In this document: positions 46,470 through 55,582 of the stretch, one piece after another
How positions within the stretch are numbered: the first letter of the stretch is position 1
How the letters are laid out: every line of letters starts with the position of its first letter
From: Candidatus Accumulibacter conexus
GTDB taxonomy: Bacteria; Pseudomonadota; Gammaproteobacteria; Burkholderiales; Rhodocyclaceae
Assembly (NCBI GenBank): GCA_017592775.1
Contig: JAGFNJ010000010.1
Location: forward strand, 35,937-99,936
Direction: 5' to 3'
DNA: 64,000 bases
Position numbers and translations under genes: made by a program
Notes under the pieces: generated by a model
Seen by the model: only the letters and a program-made list of their open reading frames with translations
The model's database searches: none
What the model was told of the DNA's origin: nothing

Positions 46470-47255
46470 ATGATTGGCGTTTTCGACAGTGGTCTTGGTG
46501 GGCTCTCGGTTCTCGCCGCGATCGCCCGCGAACTGCCGACCGCGGACCTGATCTATTTCGCCGACACCGCTCATCTGCCCTACGGTGACAAGGAAGATGG
46601 CTACATCCGCAGGCGCGTTCTGCGCATCGGCGGCAGATTGGTCGACGCGGGTTGCGGCGTCATCGTCGTCGCCTGCAACACGGCGACCGCGGCCGCAGTG
46701 GCGGCCTTTCGCGAGCAGTTTCCCGAACAGGTGGTGGTGGGCATCGAACCCGGCGTCAAACCGGCAGCCGCGCTGTCCCGCAGCGGCCGCATCGCGGTCC
46801 TGGCGACCGAGTCGACGGCACGCAGCGAGCGGCTGGCAGACCTGATCCGGCAACACGCCGGGTCGGTGCACGTACATGTCGAGGCGTGCCCTGGCTGGGC
46901 CACGCGTGTCGAAACGCTGCAGCTCGACGACCCCGATTTCGCCGCCGAGGCTCGCCGGCACCTGACCCCGCTGCTCGATTCAGGGGTCGACCAGATCGTC
47001 CTCGGTTGCACGCACTACACGTTTCTCGCACCCGTACTGCAGCCGATCATCGACCAGCGGGCGGCGCTGGTCGATGTGGCCGACGCCGTCGCCCGGCAAT
47101 GCGTCCGCCTTGCCGGCACGGAGGCCCTCGGAGGTGGCGACCTGACCCTGCTCGCCACCGCCCACCCCGAACGTCTGCAGGCCGCGCTGCCGGCACTTGG
47201 CCTCGGCTGGCTGCGTCACCGCCTGCGCAGCGCCGCCCGCCTGATCGTCGCCTGA
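46470..47255 (+). CDS. murI: Glutamate racemase
   Basis: MurI supplies D-glutamate for peptidoglycan. The 261-residue protein has the two catalytic Cys residues in ACNTATA (near 69) and GCTHYTFL (near 180), plus the N-terminal GVFDSGLGGLSVL and DTAHLPYG. It follows the RidA gene after 218 bp with no clear gene between them. No regulatory feature was found. Confidence 0.95.
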   Translation: MIGVFDSGLGGLSVLAAIARELPTADLIYFADTAHLPYGDKEDGYIRRRVLRIGGRLVDAGCGVIVVACNTATAAAVAAFREQFPEQVVVGIEPGVKPAAALSRSGRIAVLATESTARSERLADLIRQHAGSVHVHVEACPGWATRVETLQLDDPDFAAEARRHLTPLLDSGVDQIVLGCTHYTFLAPVLQPIIDQRAALVDVADAVARQCVRLAGTEALGGGDLTLLATAHPERLQAALPALGLGWLRHRLRSAARLIVA

Positions 47256-47397
47256 TCGGCTCCCGGGGTCGTGCCGGCCAACCGGAATCCCTGCGGCCGA
47301 CGGTCGTGGCGGCGGCGCCGCCACTCCTGGCTGTACGTCACCGTCTCGCTGCACGCTGGCGATCCCGGCAACCCGCGAACGCACTCGTACAAGATGC

Positions 47398-47426
47398 GTG
47401 ACAAATGCGAATGCTTCTCATACACT
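47398..47426 (+). promoter_or_regulatory. Promoter with Fur-box-like spacer upstream of feoAB
   Basis: A -35 GTGACA (47398-47403) and a -10 TACACT (47421-47426) are separated by exactly 17 bp. The spacer holds TGCGAAT-G-CTTCTCA at 47406-47420, which fits the 7-1-7 Fur arrangement (half-sites TGCGAAT and TGAGAAG). Fur with iron bound here would block the promoter. The feoA start is 148 bp downstream, so a long leader is expected. The rest of the 47256-47574 gap shows no gene. Confidence 0.65.
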
Positions 47427-47574
47427 ATCGTCAGTTGCCGATCTGCGGCTTGCCCGAACCGGCACAGCCCCGTAGCGCCATTGCTCCCGAGCCGTGCCGA
47501 CGACCATGGTCTGGGCCGCGAGCTTCGGCGCACGAACACGAAGACGATGAACCTGAAGAAAGGAACCCGGCACC

Positions 47575-47856
47575 ATGACGGCCAAGGGATTGATGACCCT
47601 GTCTGAGCTTCCGATGGGTCAGGAAGGAACGGTAAGCAGCGGCCCGGTTGCTGCCGCTGGCGGGGCGGTGGAGCAGGAGACCGCCCTGCGACTCTTCGAG
47701 ATCGGCTTCATCGATGGCGAGCGCGTGCGCGTCGTCGCTCGCGGCTACCCCGGCGGCGAGCCGCTGGCCGTGCGGGTCGGCGACACCATGTTCGCCCTGC
47801 GCCGCTTCGAAGCCGAGCGGGTTCTGGTCACGCCGGTGTGCGAGACAGCGCCATGA
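47575..47856 (+). CDS. feoA: Ferrous iron transport protein A
   Basis: A 93-residue SH3-like FeoA. It starts MTAKGLMTLSELPMGQEGTV and includes LRLFEIGFIDGERVRVVARG and the C-terminal AVRVGDTMFALRRFEAERV, all typical. FeoA assists the FeoB ferrous iron transporter. Its stop overlaps the feoB start as ATGA. A Fur-box-like promoter lies upstream. Confidence 0.94.
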   Translation: MTAKGLMTLSELPMGQEGTVSSGPVAAAGGAVEQETALRLFEIGFIDGERVRVVARGYPGGEPLAVRVGDTMFALRRFEAERVLVTPVCETAP

Positions 47857-49724
47857 GCGCCGCCACGGCAACCCTGCGCCTCGCCCTGCTCGGCAACCCG
47901 AACTGTGGCAAGACGGCACTGTTCAATCTCCTCACCGGCAGCCGGCAGAAAGTCGCCAACTATCCCGGCGTCACGGTCGACCGCAAGGAAGGACAGTTCA
48001 CGACGCCAGCCGGCCGCAAGTTTCGCGTCCTCGATCTGCCGGGCGCCTACAGTCTCAACGCGCTCAGCATCGACGAGGAAATCACCCGTGACGTGGTCCT
48101 CGGCAGGCTCGACGACGAGCCGCGTCCCGACCTGATCGTCTGCGTCAGCGACGCCACCAACCTCAAGCTCAACCTGCGGCTCGTTCTCGAAGTCAGGCGC
48201 CTCGGCGTGCCGATGATTCTCGCGTTGAACATGACCGACCTGGCGAAGCGACGCGGCATCGTCATCGATGTGCCGGCGCTCGCCCGCGAGCTGGCAATGC
48301 CGGTCGTCAGCACGGTCGCCATCCAGGGGGGTGGCGCCAATGAGCTGATCCGCCAGCTCGAGACCTCGCTCGCCGCGTCGGGAGCGCCCGCGCCAGCCTG
48401 GTTGCCGCCCGATGTCGCCGACGTCAGCGCGACGCAGCGCGCGGTGCGACGCATCCTGGCCGCGACCGTCAGCCAGCCGGCCGTCGACACGCGCCTCGAC
48501 GACCGGATCGACCGCGTCGTCCTGCACCCGGTCTGGGGAATGCTCATTCTGGCGGCAACGCTGTTGCTGATGTTCCAGGCGGTATTCAGTTGGGCCAGCC
48601 TGCCGATGGAGCTGATCAAGGAAGGTGTGGCAGCGATCGGCGGGTCTGTCGGCGACTGGATGCCGGACACCATCCTGCGCAGCCTTCTGGTCGACGGCAT
48701 CATCGCCGGCGTCGGCAGCGTCCTCGTCTTTCTGCCACAGATCCTGATTCTCTTCCTGTTCATCCTGGCCCTCGAGGATTCGGGCTATCTGCCGCGCGCC
48801 GCTTTCCTGCTCGATCGCCTGATGGGTACCGTCGGCCTCTCCGGGCGATCGTTCATTCCGTTGCTGTCGAGCTTTGCCTGCGCCATTCCCGGCATCATGG
48901 CGGCGCGCACCATCTCGAGCTGGCGTGACCGTCTGACGACGATCATGATCGCACCGCTGATGACCTGTTCGGCGCGCCTGCCGGTGTACGCCCTGATCAT
49001 CGCCGCGTTCATTCCCGAGACGACGGTCGCCGGCGTCTTCAATCTGCAGGGGCTGGTGCTCTTCGGCCTCTACGTCGGCGGCGTGGCCAGTGCCATGGCG
49101 GTGGCCGGCGTCCTCAGGCTGGCTGCCGGCAAGGGGGTGCAGTCGCCACTGATGCTCGAACTGCCTACCTATCGCTGGCCGCATGGCCGCAGCCTGCTGC
49201 TCGGCCTGCTCGGACGTGCGCGCATCTTCATCCGGCGCGTCGGCGGCATCATCCTGTCGCTGATGGTCGTGCTGTGGTTCCTGTCGTCGTTCCCGGCAGC
49301 GCCCGAAGGGGCCAGCGGCCCTGCCATCCAGTACTCCTACGCCGGCATGCTGGGTCGCGCGCTCGAGGTCGTCCTGGCACCGATCGGCTTCAACTGGCAG
49401 ATCTCGATCGCGCTGGTTCCCGGCATGGCGGCGCGGGAAGTGGCCGTCGGCGCCCTCGGCACGGTCTATGCGCTGTCGGCTGCCGGCGATGATGTGGCCG
49501 ATCAACTGCTGCCCATGCTGGCGGCTGGCTGGTCGCTGCCGACGGCTTTCGCACTGCTCGCGTGGTACGTCTTCTCGCCGCAATGCCTGTCTACGCTGGC
49601 GGTCGTCCGCCGCGAAACCAATTCATGGCGTTACCCCTTGCTGATGGCCGCCTATCTGTTCGCACTGGCCTATGGCGCCGCCTTCGTCACCTACCGCGTC
49701 GCCCTCATCCTCACCGGAGGCTGA
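47853..49724 (+). CDS. feoB: Ferrous iron transporter FeoB
   Basis: A 623-residue inner-membrane protein importing Fe(II). The N-terminal GTPase has G1 GNPNCGKT (14-21), G3 LDLPGAYSL and G4 ALNMTD. The membrane part has the two Gate motifs around SFACAIPGIMAARTI and ALVPGMAAREV. It is shorter than E. coli FeoB (773), like other proteobacterial short forms. ATG 47853 overlaps feoA. A short Cys-rich protein gene follows. Confidence 0.95.
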   Translation: MSAATATLRLALLGNPNCGKTALFNLLTGSRQKVANYPGVTVDRKEGQFTTPAGRKFRVLDLPGAYSLNALSIDEEITRDVVLGRLDDEPRPDLIVCVSDATNLKLNLRLVLEVRRLGVPMILALNMTDLAKRRGIVIDVPALARELAMPVVSTVAIQGGGANELIRQLETSLAASGAPAPAWLPPDVADVSATQRAVRRILAATVSQPAVDTRLDDRIDRVVLHPVWGMLILAATLLLMFQAVFSWASLPMELIKEGVAAIGGSVGDWMPDTILRSLLVDGIIAGVGSVLVFLPQILILFLFILALEDSGYLPRAAFLLDRLMGTVGLSGRSFIPLLSSFACAIPGIMAARTISSWRDRLTTIMIAPLMTCSARLPVYALIIAAFIPETTVAGVFNLQGLVLFGLYVGGVASAMAVAGVLRLAAGKGVQSPLMLELPTYRWPHGRSLLLGLLGRARIFIRRVGGIILSLMVVLWFLSSFPAAPEGASGPAIQYSYAGMLGRALEVVLAPIGFNWQISIALVPGMAAREVAVGALGTVYALSAAGDDVADQLLPMLAAGWSLPTAFALLAWYVFSPQCLSTLAVVRRETNSWRYPLLMAAYLFALAYGAAFVTYRVALILTGG

Positions 49725-49725
49725 C

Positions 49726-49992
49726 ATGTTCGAGGAAGTCGCCGCCTACGCCGCGCTGGTCGCCGCCATCGCCCATCTCGGCCAGGCGATTCTTGCCACC
49801 GCCCTCTTGCCGGCTCTGACCCGGCGCTGGCCGATGCTGCTGCGGCGTCGAGGACTGGCCGCAAGCAGTGGTGCCGAGCGCCCGACGGGCGTGAGCCTCT
49901 GCAGTGGCTGCTCCGGGTGTGCAGCCGGTCAGCGGCAGCGACCGCAGAGCCAGGTGGTGGTCATCGGCAGCAGCGGCACAGCAGACCGCTGA
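49726..49992 (+). CDS. Small Feo-associated membrane protein with a Cys cluster
   Basis: An 88-residue protein right after feoB (1 bp after the stop), with a good GGAGG in front of ATG 49726. It has one N-terminal hydrophobic helix (YAALVAAIAHLGQAILATALL) and a C-terminal CSGCSGC cluster with basic and polar residues. This layout matches the small Cys-rich proteins (FeoC-like or DUF6587-like) that accompany feoB in other proteobacteria. I infer a role in assembling or regulating the Feo complex. Confidence 0.6.
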   Translation: MFEEVAAYAALVAAIAHLGQAILATALLPALTRRWPMLLRRRGLAASSGAERPTGVSLCSGCSGCAAGQRQRPQSQVVVIGSSGTADR

Positions 49993-50342
49993 ACGTCTGG
50001 CGGGCGGCACGACCGCCCGGCACGACACGGCGCGCGCCTCACCTGCCGGGCCGCGCCTGTTCGCCTTGGTCGCAGCGCAACTGCCTGCACATGAGACAAC
50101 ACACGTCCCGTCTGGCCGACAGCGGCCGATTGGTTGCGCCGCACCAACAGCAGAGGCATCCCTGAAGTATACTCGGTTGCATCTGCAACATAACCGTGTT
50201 CAAATCGCGATTCGTGGCTGGTGACCAGCGGACGCCACAGGCAACATTGACGCATTCTGCAGCGCGTCGGTCGATCGACGACCGGCAGCGGAGCAGACCG
50301 GGTTGGATCCATTTTCACCGAGAGAGGAGGCAGGGAATGTAG
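49993..50342. other. Intergenic region upstream of the OprB porin gene
   Basis: No gene recognised in these 350 bp. Two dyads are present: TTGGT/ACCAA with an 8-base loop at 50130-50147, and a perfect GTTGCA-TC-TGCAAC at 50176-50189. TATACT at 50168-50173 could be a -10 for the porin gene, without a good -35. The ribosome-binding site GAGGAGG lies at 50323-50331. Confidence 0.5.
50176..50189. promoter_or_regulatory. Perfect inverted repeat, candidate operator before the porin gene
   Basis: GTTGCATCTGCAAC is a perfect dyad of GTTGCA with a 2-bp centre. It lies 3 bp after a TATACT -10-like element and 153 bp before the porin start. The cognate regulator is unknown. Confidence 0.45.
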
Positions 50343-51746
50343 ATGCGGGAGAAATCGTTTGCAACCAGGGGACTGGCGGCCTTGCTCACCTGCCTGCTGC
50401 TGTCCGGAATCCCCGGGCTGGCCGCCGGCGCGGGAGCGGCCGCGGCGTCGGCCAGCGACGATCAGCCGTCCGCGTCAGGGCAGAGCGCCGGCAACGACGA
50501 CAACGAAGGCAAGGCGCCGGACTGGCAGGCGAGTACGCTCAGCGGTGACTGGGGCGGCACCCGACAGCGGCTTTTCGACGCCGGTGTCCAGGTCGACCTC
50601 GTCTACACCGCCGACTACCTGCGCAACAACAGCGGCGGCCTCAAGCGCGGCGGCGGCTACATGGGCAACATCAACCTCGCCATCGCGCTCGACGGCGAGA
50701 AACTGCTCGGCTGGCGGGGCGGCTCGGCCTATCTCGCCCTGATCAGCAACAGCGGCGGGCGCGTGAACCGCAACGAGGTCGGCAGCTTCATGGGCGTCGA
50801 CAATATCGAGGCGCCGGTCAACCGGACCGGCATCTTCGAGGCTTGGCTGCAGCAGTCGTTCCTCGACGGCAAGGCGTCGTTGCGCGCCGGTCTCTATCCG
50901 CTCGACAGCGAATTCTACGTCACCGACTCGTCTGGCGTGTTCCTCCACCCGTCCTTCGGCCCGGCCCCCGAGATGGCAGACTTCGGCAGTCTGGCCGGCC
51001 CGTCGATCTACGTCACGAGCAGTTATGGTGCCCGCCTGCGGATCGACCCCGACCCGGCTTGGTACGCGATGCTCGCCATCAGCCGCGGCATTCCCAGCGA
51101 GCGCATCGACACCGCCGGCCCCAACATCAGTTGGCGCAAGAGCACCGGCAGCCTGCTGATCGGCGAAGTCGGCTTCAGTCCCGTGCAGGCAGGGCTCCTG
51201 GGCGATTACTTCGGCCCGGCCGGCGATGACGATGACTACACGCCGATCAGCAAGGTGGCCCTCGGCGCCTGGCGCTATGCGCCACGTTTCGAGCAACTGA
51301 CCGCGGTCGATGCCAACGACCAACCACTCGGCTCGCGGCACTGGGGTGCCTACCTGCTGGCCGAGCACACCGTCCATCGCGTCCCCGGAACGAAGCGCGA
51401 CTTGAGCCTCTTCGCCCGCTACGGTTTCACCGACGGGCGCACCAGCACGATCGGCTACTCGCTGAGTGCCGGCATGAGCTTCCGTGGCCCGTTCCCCGGT
51501 CGCGAAGACGATGTCTTCGGCATTGCGGCGACGCGCGCGCACGCCGATCCGCAGGGGCGTGCCCTGCTGGCCAACGAATCCGGGTCACCGCTGACCTCAA
51601 GCAACGAGACGGTGGTCGAAATCACCTACCAGGCGCCACTGCTTCCCGGGCTGGTCGTCCAGCCATTGCTCCAGCGCATCTTCAACCCGGGCTTCCAGCT
51701 GCCCGACTCGACCGTCGCGGGCGTTCGCCTGCAACTCACGCTTTGA
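50343..51746 (+). CDS. OprB family carbohydrate-selective porin
   Basis: A 467-residue outer-membrane protein. A signal peptide (LAALLTCLLLSGIPGLAAGA) and an Asp/Ser/Ala-rich linker precede the barrel. OprB marks include SGDWGGTRQRLFDAGVQVDLVY, GSFMGVDNIEAP, LRAGLYPLDSEFYVTDSSG and ETVVEITYQAPLLPGLVVQP, ending with the aromatic-poor terminal strand RLQLTL. OprB porins pass glucose and other sugars; the actual substrate is not known here. It follows a GAGGAGG at the right distance and ends in a strong hairpin. Confidence 0.9.
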   Translation: MREKSFATRGLAALLTCLLLSGIPGLAAGAGAAAASASDDQPSASGQSAGNDDNEGKAPDWQASTLSGDWGGTRQRLFDAGVQVDLVYTADYLRNNSGGLKRGGGYMGNINLAIALDGEKLLGWRGGSAYLALISNSGGRVNRNEVGSFMGVDNIEAPVNRTGIFEAWLQQSFLDGKASLRAGLYPLDSEFYVTDSSGVFLHPSFGPAPEMADFGSLAGPSIYVTSSYGARLRIDPDPAWYAMLAISRGIPSERIDTAGPNISWRKSTGSLLIGEVGFSPVQAGLLGDYFGPAGDDDDYTPISKVALGAWRYAPRFEQLTAVDANDQPLGSRHWGAYLLAEHTVHRVPGTKRDLSLFARYGFTDGRTSTIGYSLSAGMSFRGPFPGREDDVFGIAATRAHADPQGRALLANESGSPLTSSNETVVEITYQAPLLPGLVVQPLLQRIFNPGFQLPDSTVAGVRLQLTL

Positions 51747-51752
51747 TCGTCG

Positions 51753-51782
51753 GCGCGCGGCCCGCCTGAGCGGGCTGCGCGC
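51753..51782. terminator. Hairpin downstream of the porin gene
   Basis: A 13-bp stem (GCGCGC plus GCCCGC arms with one G-U pair) around CTGA lies 7 bp after the porin stop. It lies between two convergent genes, so it may serve both. There is no T-run on either side. Confidence 0.55.
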
Positions 51783-51860
51783 GATCAGGCACAACCAGCG
51801 CCATGTCGAGGCCGATTCGGCCGGCAAGCGCCAGCGCCAAGGTGGCGGATGGGAGCAGTC

Positions 51861-52241
51861 TCACCTCAGGTTGTAGTTCGCCCGCACTTCCGGCTTGCCG
51901 GCAAGCGTCACGCTCAGCGTGGCGCGCACGCCGACGCCGACCTTGAAGCTGCCTTTCGCTGCCATGCGGTTGTCGCCGGCCGGTTCGAGCGCGACGCCGG
52001 TCTTCTCGCTGCCCGCATACAGCGTCACCACTGCCTTGGCTCCCTCGGTCGACACGGGCTTGCCGTGGTCGTGGACGTAGAGCGTCAGCGAATCGCTGCG
52101 GGCGACCAGTTCGTAGGTGATCGAACTCACCTCGCGGACGACGCCACCGTGTTTCGGACCGTGGTCGTGGCCGGCGCCGGCGAAGACAGGCGCCATGGTC
52201 AGCATCAGCACGGAGAACAGCAGGCCTTTCAGGTTGTTCAT
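51861..52241 (-). CDS. Secreted His-rich protein associated with metal efflux
   Basis: A 126-residue protein with a signal peptide (LKGLLFSVLMLTMAPVFA) and the mature start GAGHDHGPKHGGVVRE. The HDHGPKHGG motif is typical of small periplasmic proteins found beside CzcA/CusA efflux genes and of adaptor N-termini. A beta-rich domain follows (YELVARSDSLTLYVHDHGKPV). It probably binds or shuttles metal ions. ATG 52241 is five bases after AGGAG. It lies 197 bp after the RND gene and is the last gene of the operon. Confidence 0.75.
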   Translation of the reverse strand: MNNLKGLLFSVLMLTMAPVFAGAGHDHGPKHGGVVREVSSITYELVARSDSLTLYVHDHGKPVSTEGAKAVVTLYAGSEKTGVALEPAGDNRMAAKGSFKVGVGVRATLSVTLAGKPEVRANYNLR

Positions 52242-52438
52242 CACAGCTCCTTCAGCAGAAAAGAATCATCGCAAGATCGCAGGTGGCGTCCGCTCATGCT
52301 TCGATGCGCCTTGCTTCGCGAGGCTGCTCCCGACGAGCGGCGGGGCCGGCTGGTGGCTGGCGGCTCCGTTCGCCGCGAGCAGCCCACCGAGTGAAGGGCA
52401 TCGAAGGGCCAGACGGTGTCTGGCAGCGCGAAATCGGA

Positions 52439-55400
52439 TCAACCTTCGACCACCACGTCGCTCGCCCGCCGACGCGCGATCCGGCCGCTCGCCAGCTCGC
52501 GCCGGACCGCGCCGAAGCGAAGGTAGAGCGCCGGCACGACGAGCATGTTGAGCAGCGTCGAACTCGCGAGGCCGAACAGGATCACCACCGCCATCGGCGA
52601 CTGGATCTCGCTGCCCGGCTGGCCAGCGGCGAGCGCCAGCGGCACCAGCGCGAGGCCGGCGGCGAGCGCCGTCATCAGGATCGGCACCAGGCGCTCCTCG
52701 GCGCCGCGCCTGACCGCCTCGGCGGCGTCGCAGACACCCTCGTGTTCGATCAGATGATGGATGTGGGCGATCATCATCACGCCGTTGCGGGTGGCGATGC
52801 CGAACAGCGTGATGAAGCCGATGATCGACGCCACCGAGAGCACACCGCCGGCGACGAAGACGCCAATGACGCCGCCGATCGCCGCCAGCGGCAGGTTCAG
52901 CATCACCAGCAGCGCGTCGCGCACGCTGTGGAAGGCGACGAAGAGCAGCAGGAAGATGCCGACGGTGACGCCGATGCCGAGCAGCACCAGCGTCCGCCCG
53001 GCCTCCTCGGCGCTCTCGAACTGACCGCCGTACTCGACGTGGTAGCCAGCCGGCAGCGGCACCTTGGCCGCCACCTGGCGGCGGATGTCGTCGACGACGC
53101 CGGCGAGATCGCGGCCGGCGACGTTGGCCATCACCACCATCTTGCGCTGCACGTTCTCGCGCGTGATGAAGTACGGCGCCCGCTCGTTGCGCACCTCGGC
53201 CAGTGCCGACAGCGGCAGCCGTGCACCCGCCGGCGTCGCCACCAGCGTCGCGCGCAGCGCGTCGAGGCTGGCCTTGTGCGCCGGGTCGAAGCGTACGGCG
53301 AGATCGTAGGCCGCCTGCCCCTGCTGGACACGGCCGACGGCGACGCCCGAGAACGCCGCCTCGACCGTTTCCGCCACCTCGCGCACCGACAGCCCGTGCC
53401 GCGCCAGAGCGTCACGTTTGAAGTGCAGCGAGAGAAAGGGGATGTCGCTCTGCTGCTCGTCAGAGACGTCGACCGTGCCCGGCACGCCCTGCGCCACCGC
53501 CTTGATCGCGCCGGTCAGCCGGCGCAGCTCGGCGAGGTCGGGGCCAAAGATCTTCACCGCGATGTTCGAGCGGCTGCCGGAGAGCATGTGGTCGATACGG
53601 TGCGAGATCGGCTGGCCGATGACGATCTGCGTCCCCGGTACGCCCGCCAGATCGACGCGCAGCGCGGCGAGAAAGTCCTCCTTGCTGCGCTCACCCATCT
53701 TCAGCGTCACCTCCATCTCCGACGCGGAAACGTCCATCGCGTGCGGATCGCCCTCGGCGCGGCCGGTGCGACGTGCGGTAGCGATCACTTCCGGATGCGA
53801 GAGCAGGATCTGCTCGACCGTCTGCCCGAGCCGATCGGACTCCTCCAGCGCGGTGCCCGGCAGCGTCGCCGTGCCCACCGTCAGCGTGCCTTCGTTGAAG
53901 TCGGGCAGGAAGGCGCGGCCGGCGAAGGCGAGCGCGACGAGCGCCAGCAGCAGCGCGCCGGCGCTGATCGCGGCGACTGACCGCCAGCGCGTCAGAGTGT
54001 GTTCGAGCAGCCGCCGGTAGCCGGCCTTCAGTGCATGGATGAAGCGCGGCTCGACGTTGTCCACGACGATCCGCGAGCGCGGCAGAAGAAGCGCCGCCAG
54101 CACCGGCGTCACCGTGATCGCCACCGCCAGCGACGCGGCGAGCGAGACGACGTAGGCGAAGCCGAGCGGCACCATCAGCCGTCCCTCGACACCGGAGAGA
54201 AAAAACAGCGGCGTGAACACCAGCATGATGATCAGCGTGGCGAAGACGATCGACCCCTGGATTTCCTTGGTCGCCGCGAACACCACGTGCCCAGCCGCCT
54301 GCCGCTCGCCCTCGGGTTGCGCCAGATTTTCGCGCAGGCGGCGGACGATGTTCTCGATGACGATGATCGCGTCGTCGACCAGCGCGCCGAGCGCGATCGC
54401 CATGCCGCCCAGCGTCATCGTGTTGATCGTCGCACCGAGCGCCTTCATCGCCAGGATTGCGGCCACCAGCGACAGCGGAATGGCGAGCAGCGTGATCGCC
54501 GTCGCCCGCGCCGAAAGCAGGAACGCGAAGACGATGCCGATGACCAGCACGGAGCCCTCGGCAAGCGCCGCCAAGAGATTGTTGATCGAGATGCGGATGA
54601 AATCGGCCTGGCGGAAGATGTGCCGCTCGATCTTCATGCCCGCCGGCAGCCCGGACTGGATTTCCTCGAGCGTGCGGTCGAGACGGTCGGTCAGTTCCAG
54701 CGTGTTGGCCCCCGGCTGTTTCTGAATGCCGAGCACCACCGCCGCGCGGCCGTTGTGCGAGCCGACACCGCGCTTTGGCGCGGCGCCGATGCCGACCTCG
54801 GCGACATGGCGCACCAGCACCGGCTGGCCGCCGCGCAGCGCGACGACGGTGTCGCCGATGTCGTCGATGGTGCCGATGCGGCCCAACCCCTGAATCAGGT
54901 ACTCCTGCCCCGACTCGACGTAGAAGCCCGCCGAAGCGTTCTCATTGCCGTCGCGCAGCGCCTGCATCACATCCTGCAGTGACAGTCCGTAGTCGGCAAG
55001 CCTCTCGGGTTTCACCGTCACCTGGAACTGCTTGCTGTCGCCGCCGATCGGCAACACTTCGGCGACTCCCGGAACGGCCAGCAGACGACGCTTCAGCACC
55101 TGCTCGGCGGTGGTCTTCAGCGCCATGCCGTCATGCTGCTCGGAAGCGAGTGCGATGAACAGGATCTCGCCCATGATCGACGCCGCCGGCGTCATCGCCG
55201 GCGCCGGGATGTCCGGCGGCAGCGTCGCCCGTGCCAGTTGCAGGCGCTCGGCGACGACCTGGCGCGCCTGGTAGAGATCGGTACCCCACGCGAACTCGAC
55301 CGTGACGACGGCGAGGCCGATCTTCGTCGCCGAGCGCACGCGTCGCACGCCGGGCGCGCCGTTCAGCGCGGTCTCGATGGGAAAGGTGACCAGGCTCTCG

Positions 55401-55582
55401 ACGTCGCTTGGCGCCATCCCGTGCGCCTCGGTCACGACGGTGACCGCCGGCGCGGTGAGATCAGGGAAGACATCGACCGGCGTCCGGGCCGCCTGCCAGC
55501 CGCCCCAGCCGAGCAGCAGTACGCCGGCAAGAACGACGAACAGCTTGTTCCTGAGCGACCAGGCAATGATGTGTCCGATCAT
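52439..55582 (-). CDS. Heavy-metal efflux RND transporter, CzcA/CusA family
   Basis: A 1047-residue proton-driven pump with twelve predicted helices and two large periplasmic loops. The ion-pathway motif in helix 4 is ALGALVDDAIIVIEN (D403, D404, E410), which differs from CzcA (DFG...DGA) and CusA (DAA), so zinc/cobalt or copper/silver specificity cannot be set. The N-terminus RNKLFVVLAGVLLLGWGGW and FPDLTAPAVTVVTEAHG are family-standard. ATG 55582 overlaps the end of a small upstream ORF by 4 bp and has AGGAGG six bases before it. Confidence 0.9.
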   Translation of the reverse strand: MIGHIIAWSLRNKLFVVLAGVLLLGWGGWQAARTPVDVFPDLTAPAVTVVTEAHGMAPSDVESLVTFPIETALNGAPGVRRVRSATKIGLAVVTVEFAWGTDLYQARQVVAERLQLARATLPPDIPAPAMTPAASIMGEILFIALASEQHDGMALKTTAEQVLKRRLLAVPGVAEVLPIGGDSKQFQVTVKPERLADYGLSLQDVMQALRDGNENASAGFYVESGQEYLIQGLGRIGTIDDIGDTVVALRGGQPVLVRHVAEVGIGAAPKRGVGSHNGRAAVVLGIQKQPGANTLELTDRLDRTLEEIQSGLPAGMKIERHIFRQADFIRISINNLLAALAEGSVLVIGIVFAFLLSARATAITLLAIPLSLVAAILAMKALGATINTMTLGGMAIALGALVDDAIIVIENIVRRLRENLAQPEGERQAAGHVVFAATKEIQGSIVFATLIIMLVFTPLFFLSGVEGRLMVPLGFAYVVSLAASLAVAITVTPVLAALLLPRSRIVVDNVEPRFIHALKAGYRRLLEHTLTRWRSVAAISAGALLLALVALAFAGRAFLPDFNEGTLTVGTATLPGTALEESDRLGQTVEQILLSHPEVIATARRTGRAEGDPHAMDVSASEMEVTLKMGERSKEDFLAALRVDLAGVPGTQIVIGQPISHRIDHMLSGSRSNIAVKIFGPDLAELRRLTGAIKAVAQGVPGTVDVSDEQQSDIPFLSLHFKRDALARHGLSVREVAETVEAAFSGVAVGRVQQGQAAYDLAVRFDPAHKASLDALRATLVATPAGARLPLSALAEVRNERAPYFITRENVQRKMVVMANVAGRDLAGVVDDIRRQVAAKVPLPAGYHVEYGGQFESAEEAGRTLVLLGIGVTVGIFLLLFVAFHSVRDALLVMLNLPLAAIGGVIGVFVAGGVLSVASIIGFITLFGIATRNGVMMIAHIHHLIEHEGVCDAAEAVRRGAEERLVPILMTALAAGLALVPLALAAGQPGSEIQSPMAVVILFGLASSTLLNMLVVPALYLRFGAVRRELASGRIARRRASDVVVEG

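Noticed and set aside
47745-49583. Long minus-strand frame opposite feoB
   Set aside because: FeoB motifs are complete on the plus strand; the antisense product is Asp/Arg/Gln-rich low complexity.
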